A stretch of 35,244 nucleotides of DNA from NCBI GenBank assembly GCA_026705565.1, contig JAPPAJ010000246.1:1-35244 (forward strand). The letters run 5' to 3'. The DNA comes from Caldilineaceae bacterium (lineage in GTDB: Bacteria; Chloroflexota; Anaerolineae; Caldilineales; Caldilineaceae). The notes below the pieces were generated by a model. The model was not told the origin of the DNA. It saw only the letters and a list, made by a program, of their open reading frames with translations, and searched no databases. Shown in pieces: positions 30,265-35,244 of the stretch (positions are counted from its first letter, which is position 1; every line of letters starts with the position of its first letter). A program made the translations under genes and the position numbers.

Positions 30265-31155
30265 TCAGGGCGTTGCCGGAAAGGCCATGTGCAGCGGCGA
30301 CCATTCCGCGGGCCAGGGATGGCCTGTACCTTGATCCGCCCAGTCCGGCAACGGCAGCAAATGCGGCTGCAGGATGCCGCCGGTACGCGACAGCCTGAGT
30401 TCCAGCCAGACGCAGGGACTTACGATGACCGGCGGAGCCACCACGAAAGTCACACCATCGACCGGATGCACGTCGTAGACATGTACATGGCCTTGGAACA
30501 CGGACCGCACGTTGCCGTGGCGCTCCATGATGTCGAGAACCGAACGGCGGTTGGCAGTTGCCTTGGAAGCCTCCGTTGGCGAATTCGCACTGCTCATGTC
30601 CATTAGCAATTGGTGCGTGAAAACAAGCACATTCCGGTTTCCACACGCCGACAGGGCATCCTCAAACCGCGCAAGTTCCTCCGGCTGTACGTATCCGTAT
30701 GTTGGATCCGAAGGCAGGGCCGCCTCGATCATGTCGGCATCGTGCCCCTGGCTGTGGAGCAATTCCAGTTGGGCCCCGACTGCGGGCAGTTCGATGGATT
30801 TGCCCAGTCCGGGTTCAAGGCCCAGTGCCCGCGACACGGCGGCGTAGGTCTCGCCCAGCACTGCATCATGGTTGCCCGGCAGCAGGTGAACCGGAAAGGG
30901 CAGATCTTGCAGTTCCCGCAGGAACCAGTCCAGGGCCCTGCCGAACTCCGCCGCGGACATGCCGTAGGCGCCGCCTCCGCAAACGATGTCTCCCAGATGC
31001 ACTGCCATGTCCAGTTGGGCAGCCTGCATCTCTTCCCACAGGACGGCCTGGATGTATCGCGTGTGTTGTTGAAGCTGCCGGCCGAATCCGGTGGGGCTGT
31101 CAGGCCAAAAATGCGTGTCCGACACAATACCGACGGTAATTGAATCCCGTTGCAT
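30265..31155 (-). CDS. Calcineurin-like metallophosphoesterase
   Basis: All five metal-binding blocks are present in the 296-residue protein: GIVSDTHFW (9-17), VHLGDIVCGGG (about 52-62), LLPGNHDAVLG (about 91-101), VLVFTHQLLM and VFQGHVHVYDV. These form the two-metal centre of the family. No signal peptide is seen, so it is cytosolic. Substrate cannot be told; the family covers nucleotide, lipid and protein phosphates. A strong ribosome binding site (AGGAGGAG) precedes the ATG at 31155. It is divergent from the P450 gene, with 142 bp between the starts. Confidence 0.92.
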   Translation of the reverse strand: MQRDSITVGIVSDTHFWPDSPTGFGRQLQQHTRYIQAVLWEEMQAAQLDMAVHLGDIVCGGGAYGMSAAEFGRALDWFLRELQDLPFPVHLLPGNHDAVLGETYAAVSRALGLEPGLGKSIELPAVGAQLELLHSQGHDADMIEAALPSDPTYGYVQPEELARFEDALSACGNRNVLVFTHQLLMDMSSANSPTEASKATANRRSVLDIMERHGNVRSVFQGHVHVYDVHPVDGVTFVVAPPVIVSPCVWLELRLSRTGGILQPHLLPLPDWADQGTGHPWPAEWSPLHMAFPATP

Positions 31156-31297
31156 GGCTGGCTCCTCCTGTAATCTTGGGCAGGCCTGTCGTCACCTGAG
31201 GGTCCGATGTTCCCAACCCGGAGGCGGGTTGACACCGGTATTCAGGGTACGCGGACCGGCTTCCTTGCGTCTTGTCCCTTCAGCTTTATTCTGTTCC

Positions 31298-32674
31298 ATG
31301 CCCAACATTCCCCACGCACCAGGCGCACCGGTAATTGGCAACCTGCACGCCTTCACGACCGACTTGCGGAAGTTTCTGACCGAACAGTACCTGGCCTTGG
31401 GCCCGGTCTTTCGGATTTCGGTCCTTAACCATCGGTACGTCGTGCTGGCCGGACCCGAGGCCAACGAGTTCGTGACACGGAAAGGCACCGACCATTTCGT
31501 GGCGCAGGAAATTTGGGATGGCGTCACCAAGGCTGTGGGTGGGGAGAATCCATCCATGATTGCCTTGGACGGACCCCGCCATGCAACCGTGCGCCGCGGC
31601 CTCAAGCCCGGCTACGCCGCGGGACCTCTCTACTCCCGCATGGTCAAGCTGATCGGATGCCAGCTGGACCTCCTGAGGCAATGGCCCCGTGCCCAGCCGT
31701 TGCCCGTGTTCCCGCAAGTAAAGCGTCTCGTGGCCATGCTGCTGGGTTACATGGCGACCAACGAGTCGGCGGAAGACGTCATGGACGACTTCATTTACCT
31801 GTTCAAGGCCATGTTGCAAATCCATGTCTTCAAGACCCGTCCGTCGTTCATGCAGCACCTGCCCAGGTACACGCGATCGCGCCAGGCTGTTCTCGACATG
31901 GCCCGGCGCATCTGGTTGGACCACGCACACATGGACGACATGGTGCCGGAGGGTGGGAACTTCGTGGATGTCGTGCGGCGCTTTCACGAAGAACACCCCG
32001 ACCTAATGACCGAGCGGGATGCGATAGCGGCCCTCAACGGTCCGTTCATCGCCGGCCTTGACACCGCGGCCAGCACCATCTCGTTTCTGCTCTATCACAT
32101 TCTGGCCGACCGTGACTTGACCGCCGCGGCCATCGAGGAAGCGGATGCCGTGTTTGCCGATGGGGTGCCCAATCGCAATTCGCTGCGATCCATGATCCGG
32201 GTCCGCTGGGCTGCCATGGAGACGCTGCGCCTGTATCCGCCGGCAACCGTCCTGTCTCGGAGTGTCAGCCAGGATTTCCGGTTCGCGGGCTTCGATATTC
32301 CGGCTGGCACACATTGCATGTTGGCCCACACCGTCACCCATGGCCTGCCCGAATTGTTCAAGGATCCGGACTGCTTCGATCCCGAGCGCTTTGGTCCCGA
32401 GCGCCAGGAACACATGCAGCCCAATGCTCTCGTGCCATACGGTCTCGGGCCGCACACGTGTCTGGGTGCGTCAACCGCAGACCTTCTGTTCCTGATCGTG
32501 ACCGCCACCCTGTTCCGCCACTATGAAGTGGCGATGGATCCGCCGGGACACAAGGTCCGAATGAGGATGCAGCCGCTGCCAAGCCCCGACAACCGTTTCC
32601 GGCTGATCCTGCAATCGGTCCGCCATCCCGAACCGGATTGGCTATTGCCGGCACAGCCGGCCGTTGCTCTCTGA
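31298..32674 (+). CDS. Cytochrome P450
   Basis: From the ATG at 31298 (MPNIPHAPGAPVIGNLHAF, the usual Pro-rich opening) the product is 458 residues. It has the I-helix motif GPFIAGLDTAAS, the K-helix ExxR (AAMETLRLYPP), the PERF block (FDPERFGPER) and a haem loop PYGLGPHTCLGAS with the Cys thiolate ligand; the first aromatic is Tyr instead of the usual Phe. No membrane anchor is present, as in soluble bacterial class I enzymes. No ferredoxin or reductase gene is nearby, so electron partners come from elsewhere. Substrate unknown. The gene lacks a clear ribosome binding site. Confidence 0.93.
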   Translation: MPNIPHAPGAPVIGNLHAFTTDLRKFLTEQYLALGPVFRISVLNHRYVVLAGPEANEFVTRKGTDHFVAQEIWDGVTKAVGGENPSMIALDGPRHATVRRGLKPGYAAGPLYSRMVKLIGCQLDLLRQWPRAQPLPVFPQVKRLVAMLLGYMATNESAEDVMDDFIYLFKAMLQIHVFKTRPSFMQHLPRYTRSRQAVLDMARRIWLDHAHMDDMVPEGGNFVDVVRRFHEEHPDLMTERDAIAALNGPFIAGLDTAASTISFLLYHILADRDLTAAAIEEADAVFADGVPNRNSLRSMIRVRWAAMETLRLYPPATVLSRSVSQDFRFAGFDIPAGTHCMLAHTVTHGLPELFKDPDCFDPERFGPERQEHMQPNALVPYGLGPHTCLGASTADLLFLIVTATLFRHYEVAMDPPGHKVRMRMQPLPSPDNRFRLILQSVRHPEPDWLLPAQPAVAL

Positions 32675-32684
32675 ACCCGGCTGC

Positions 32685-33407
32685 TCAGGATTCGGCCGCG
32701 ACGAATTCCCGCCACAGCCGCTCCACGTCGCGCTGGAGGGCACGGTCCCGGAAGCCGTGCAGGTACGGATTGCGCCAGCTCCGTTTTTTGGTGTTGTAAA
32801 TGTCCACCATGCCGGGCAGGTCGGCCAGTCTGACCCGGGCATAGATGCCGTGCACCGTAACCGGCTCGATCCCGAGGCCGTGATGCCGCAGGATTTCGCG
32901 AAAGGCCTCCGCCTTGACGGCCTGGAGGGCCCGAACCGCATCCTTCCCGCTGTCCGCGGGCGGCTCGCCCAAGGCATCCTTGGCCAGCGAGTCCGCCTTT
33001 TCGTTGAACCGATTGCCCCTGTGGGCCTTGACCTTGACCCACCTGACCCTGACCGGCCAGTGCGGCGCGTCGCGGTGCAGGGCCCTGGTTGCCGGAACGT
33101 TGGCCTTCCACTTGCCCTGAGCCCACAGCGGCAGGCCCTTGAGATCATGGGCAATGGTCACTTCCGCCACTCCGTGCCGGACGCACCATTGCACGGCGCG
33201 GTAGACCGCCGCCACCTCGCCCCCGATCTGATGGGAGCCGGATGCCAGAACCGCGTCCAGGTCGCGGCCGAAAACATCCCCAGCATCCTCCAGGCGGCCA
33301 TTCAGGACGGCGATTTCCCTGTCGTTCCGAACCATGGCCACCCCCCAGGTTGTGGTGCCGTCCCGATAGGATCCGTCGGTGAATGCCCAGTAGCCCGGAT
33401 ATTGCAT
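32685..33407 (-). CDS. Ribonuclease H-like protein with C-terminal extension
   Basis: The 240-residue protein begins with an RNase HI fold: WAFTDGSYRDGTTTWG (first Asp at about 10), GGEVAAVYRAVQW (Glu), TIAHDLKGLPLW (Asp) and FNEKADSLAKDAL (last Asp), so the four acidic active-site residues seem present. RNase H cuts the RNA strand of RNA-DNA hybrids. About 80 extra residues follow (from GKDAVRALQ onward), basic and helical, of unknown role; they are absent from E. coli RnhA. It ends 10 bp from the convergent P450 gene. It may be an accessory RNase H; another rnhA elsewhere cannot be excluded. Confidence 0.8.
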   Translation of the reverse strand: MQYPGYWAFTDGSYRDGTTTWGVAMVRNDREIAVLNGRLEDAGDVFGRDLDAVLASGSHQIGGEVAAVYRAVQWCVRHGVAEVTIAHDLKGLPLWAQGKWKANVPATRALHRDAPHWPVRVRWVKVKAHRGNRFNEKADSLAKDALGEPPADSGKDAVRALQAVKAEAFREILRHHGLGIEPVTVHGIYARVRLADLPGMVDIYNTKKRSWRNPYLHGFRDRALQRDVERLWREFVAAES

Positions 33408-33513
33408 GGGGTTCCACTTGCCTCCTGTGAATTGCCAGACCGATTTCCAACTGGGACCGTGCCGATGCCGTCACGCATCAAGGGCCCAAGTTGATGGCAT
33501 CAACCGGGCCGCG

Positions 33514-33530
33514 GGCGCGGAATCCGCGCC
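33514..33530. promoter_or_regulatory. 17-bp palindrome upstream of the M50 peptidase
   Basis: GGCGCGGAATCCGCGCC is a perfect 8+1+8 palindrome. It ends 11 bases before TATACT (33542-33547), a likely -10 box of the peptidase gene at 33573. It could be an operator or part of a hairpin; no T-run follows. Confidence 0.35.
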
Positions 33531-33572
33531 GGATCCGGTGCTATACTGCCTCGTCCCCCGCCCGAGCACACA

Positions 33573-34361
33573 ATGTATTCCCCTCCCAGCAACCCTTTTG
33601 AAGGCCGTCCGCCCGAGCGCGGCTGGCGCAGGTGGTCCCAACGAACCTGGATTCTGATTCTGGTGGTGGCGGTCCTGGGATTCTGGTTCTTCAGGGACAG
33701 CTTCTCGTCGCTGGTCATGGGACAGGGTTCGCTGATTCGGTTGGCCGGCCGCTTCCTCGCCCCCCTGATCGTCATCCTGGCGGCCATGCCTGTGCACGAG
33801 GCGGCGCATGCCGCGGCCGCCGTCTGGCTGGGGGACGAAACCCCCCGGGAACAGGGCCGGCTCACACTCAATCCCTTGCGCCACCTGGATCCGCTGGGCA
33901 CCATCCTGCTGCTCGTGGTGGGCATGGGCTGGGCCAAACCCGTTATCTGGAATCCGTCCCGCATCAACGTGGACATTCGGATCGGCACCATCGTGGTCGC
34001 CGTGGCCGGCCCGCTGAGCAACCTGCTGATGGCCTTCATTGCCCTGGTGCTGTTGCACGAAGGCGTCTTCGACAATGTGGGCACCGGTGCCTGGACCTAC
34101 CTGACACCCATCGTCGTGAGTGCCTTTGTCCAAATCAACATCCTGCTGGCCGTCTTCAACCTGATCCCGGTCCCGCCGCTGGACGGCTCGCATGTGCTCT
34201 TCGCCCTGCTGCCGGCCCGCGCCCGCAACCTGCAGTTCGTCCTTAGCCAGTACGGCATCCTGGTCATCATGTTCATTGTCTGGTTTGCACCCGGCCTCAT
34301 CCGCGACACGGCCGACATCCTTTACGACCAGATGAATACCGTGGCCCGAATGCTGGCCTAG
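33573..34361 (+). CDS. M50-family membrane zinc metalloprotease (site-2 protease-like)
   Basis: The 262-residue protein has several membrane helices. The zinc site is AAMPVHEAAHAAAA (HExxH at 75-79), and the second conserved block is FNLIPVPPLDGSHVLF, which supplies the third ligand Asp. There is no PDZ domain, as in the small FtsH-independent group of M50 proteins often found singly in bacteria. Such enzymes cut membrane-embedded substrates. The following gene starts 32 bp later on the same strand and may be co-transcribed. The stop is TAG. Confidence 0.92.
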   Translation: MYSPPSNPFEGRPPERGWRRWSQRTWILILVVAVLGFWFFRDSFSSLVMGQGSLIRLAGRFLAPLIVILAAMPVHEAAHAAAAVWLGDETPREQGRLTLNPLRHLDPLGTILLLVVGMGWAKPVIWNPSRINVDIRIGTIVVAVAGPLSNLLMAFIALVLLHEGVFDNVGTGAWTYLTPIVVSAFVQINILLAVFNLIPVPPLDGSHVLFALLPARARNLQFVLSQYGILVIMFIVWFAPGLIRDTADILYDQMNTVARMLA

Positions 34362-34393
34362 CCCGCAGTACCCTCCCAAGCCCCTACTCCGCC

Positions 34394-35244
34394 ATGTCCG
34401 AACTGACCGCCGCGATTGTTGGTCTGGGAACGACCGGGACGAGCCTCGGTCTGGCCCTCAAGCAGGCTCGCACGGAGTTCCGCGTGCTGGGCCACGATCG
34501 CGACCGGGGCCGCCTGGCGGTGGCCAGCAAGCTTGGCGCGGTCGACAAGACCCACTGGAACCTGCACCGCACGGTGGAACCGGCGGACCTGACCGTGCTG
34601 GCGGTGCCCGGCTCCGAACTGCCCGACCTGCTCCCCCTGCTGGACGAAACCTGGAAACCACGCAGCCTGGTCGTCATCCTGACATCCGCCATGCAGCCGG
34701 CCCTGGCCTTGGCCGAGGAACACCTGCCCGAACAGGTGGCCTGGGTGTTGGCCAACCCCGTGCTGACCGGCATCAATGCCCCTGTCCGTGAACGGGAGGA
34801 CCTCTTCAAGGATGTTCTGTTCTGCCTGGTTCCCGGCCGGGACACGGCCCCGGAGACCATGCAAGTGGCCCACAACCTGATTGAGCATCTGGGGGCCAAG
34901 CCGCACTACGTGGATGCCCTGGAGCATGACGGTCTGGTGGCCGGCGTGGAACACACGGCCCACCTCCTGGCCGCGGTCTACATGCACGCGGCCGCCAGCG
35001 GCGCCGGCTGGTCCGACGCCCGCAAGCTGGCCGGCCGGGCCTTCCACCAGGCCACGGACAGCACACTCAGCCCGCAGCACCTGCAGGCGACGCTGCTGGC
35101 CAACCGGGAGTATGTCGCCACCTGGCTGACGATCATGCAGCGCGAACTGGCCGAGTGGCAGCAGTTGCTGGCCGGGGACGGGGACGAACTGCTGGCCCGC
35201 CTGGAGGATCAGGACGAGGCCCGCGCCCGATGGCTGAAAGGCGC
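34394..35244 (+). CDS. Prephenate dehydrogenase-like protein (TyrA family), cut by the window end
   Basis: The ATG at 34394 opens a frame without stop to the end of the window (283 codons). It begins with a Rossmann motif, AAIVGLGTTGTSLGLALKQ (GxGxxG), followed by VLGHDRDRGRL and LTVLAVPGSEL. The helical half has DALEHDGLVAGVEHTAHLLA, close to the EHD...HLPH block of prephenate/arogenate dehydrogenases. The enzyme would oxidise and decarboxylate prephenate with NAD(P) in tyrosine synthesis. The segment around LTSAMQPALALAEEHL is where the family normally has a DxxSVK-type motif, which is not well kept, so a related oxidoreductase role is possible. The C terminus is missing. Confidence 0.8.
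   Translation, partial: MSELTAAIVGLGTTGTSLGLALKQARTEFRVLGHDRDRGRLAVASKLGAVDKTHWNLHRTVEPADLTVLAVPGSELPDLLPLLDETWKPRSLVVILTSAMQPALALAEEHLPEQVAWVLANPVLTGINAPVREREDLFKDVLFCLVPGRDTAPETMQVAHNLIEHLGAKPHYVDALEHDGLVAGVEHTAHLLAAVYMHAAASGAGWSDARKLAGRAFHQATDSTLSPQHLQATLLANREYVATWLTIMQRELAEWQQLLAGDGDELLARLEDQDEARARWLKG

Noticed and set aside
33471-34379. Minus-strand open frame opposite the M50 protease, His/Asp/Gln-rich
   Set aside because: It is antisense to a protein with HExxH and LDG motifs; its odd composition is the usual antisense pattern.
34358-35080. Minus-strand open frame opposite the TyrA-like gene
   Set aside because: The plus strand has a Rossmann GxGxxG motif and runs open to the window end; the minus frame has no domain.

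Overview
This is a GC-rich bacterial chromosome segment with two halves. Positions 1 to about 24,900 are an accessory defence island full of relics. Positions about 24,900 to 35,244 are ordinary housekeeping and lineage-specific genes. The lineage cannot be fixed from sequence alone. Thr/Pro-rich linkers in a secreted SH3-like protein, a tandem PspC protein, TTG starts and weak ribosome binding sites would fit a Chloroflexota-type (Dehalococcoidia or SAR202-like) genome, but this is a low-confidence guess.

Island, left to right. (1) A frameshifted IS1595-type transposase (114-1089, minus) and one or two small unknown genes. (2) An EcoRII-like type II restriction-modification pair (R 2184-3398, M 3514-4728). 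The methyltransferase carries an N-terminal HTH and a perfect 17-bp palindrome lies just upstream of it, a likely auto-operator. (3) A convergent mcrB-mcrC type IV restriction operon (5299-8072, minus) and a tyrosine-recombinase remnant (8417-8647). (4) A CBASS-like operon on the minus strand: a patatin phospholipase effector (10456-11373) overlaps by ATGA a 545-residue protein that appears to join a CD-NTase, an E2/UBC-like domain and a SEC-C zinc motif (8822-10459). (5) Divergent from it, an XRE-HTH/ImmA-IrrE metallopeptidase gene and an overlapping PIN-domain gene (11561-13110), with two half-palindromic operator-like sites between the divergent units. (6) A decaying family of single-chain MNT nucleotidyltransferase-HEPN proteins: two full genes (13328-14494 minus; 16502-17350 plus), a pseudogene (19416-20084 plus) and a small fragment near 4850, linked by a ~325-bp direct repeat (13057-13378 and 17416-17740). 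A lone tnpB (14656-15978) and a secreted HExxH protein (17770-19434) lie among them. (7) Two tandem paralogous AAA_14/DUF4143 ATPases with an unusual C-terminal extension (20585-22330; 22740-24473), each preceded by a related inverted repeat centred about 25 bp before its start codon.

The island ends at the 3' end of the tmRNA gene ssrA (24908-25329, minus), a classic integration site. Beyond it lie queA, a small membrane protein and a tandem PspC protein on the minus strand; a secreted beta-rich protein (plus); an acidic unknown protein (minus); a metallophosphoesterase (minus) divergent from a cytochrome P450 (plus); an RNase H-like protein (minus); an M50 membrane metalloprotease (plus); and a TyrA-like prephenate dehydrogenase cut by the window end.

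Functionally the island stacks restriction of unmodified DNA (EcoRII-like), restriction of modified DNA (McrBC), cyclic-nucleotide-triggered membrane attack (CBASS) and toxin-antitoxin-like units. The strongest candidate for something undescribed is the CD-NTase/E2-like/SEC-C fusion next to a patatin effector.
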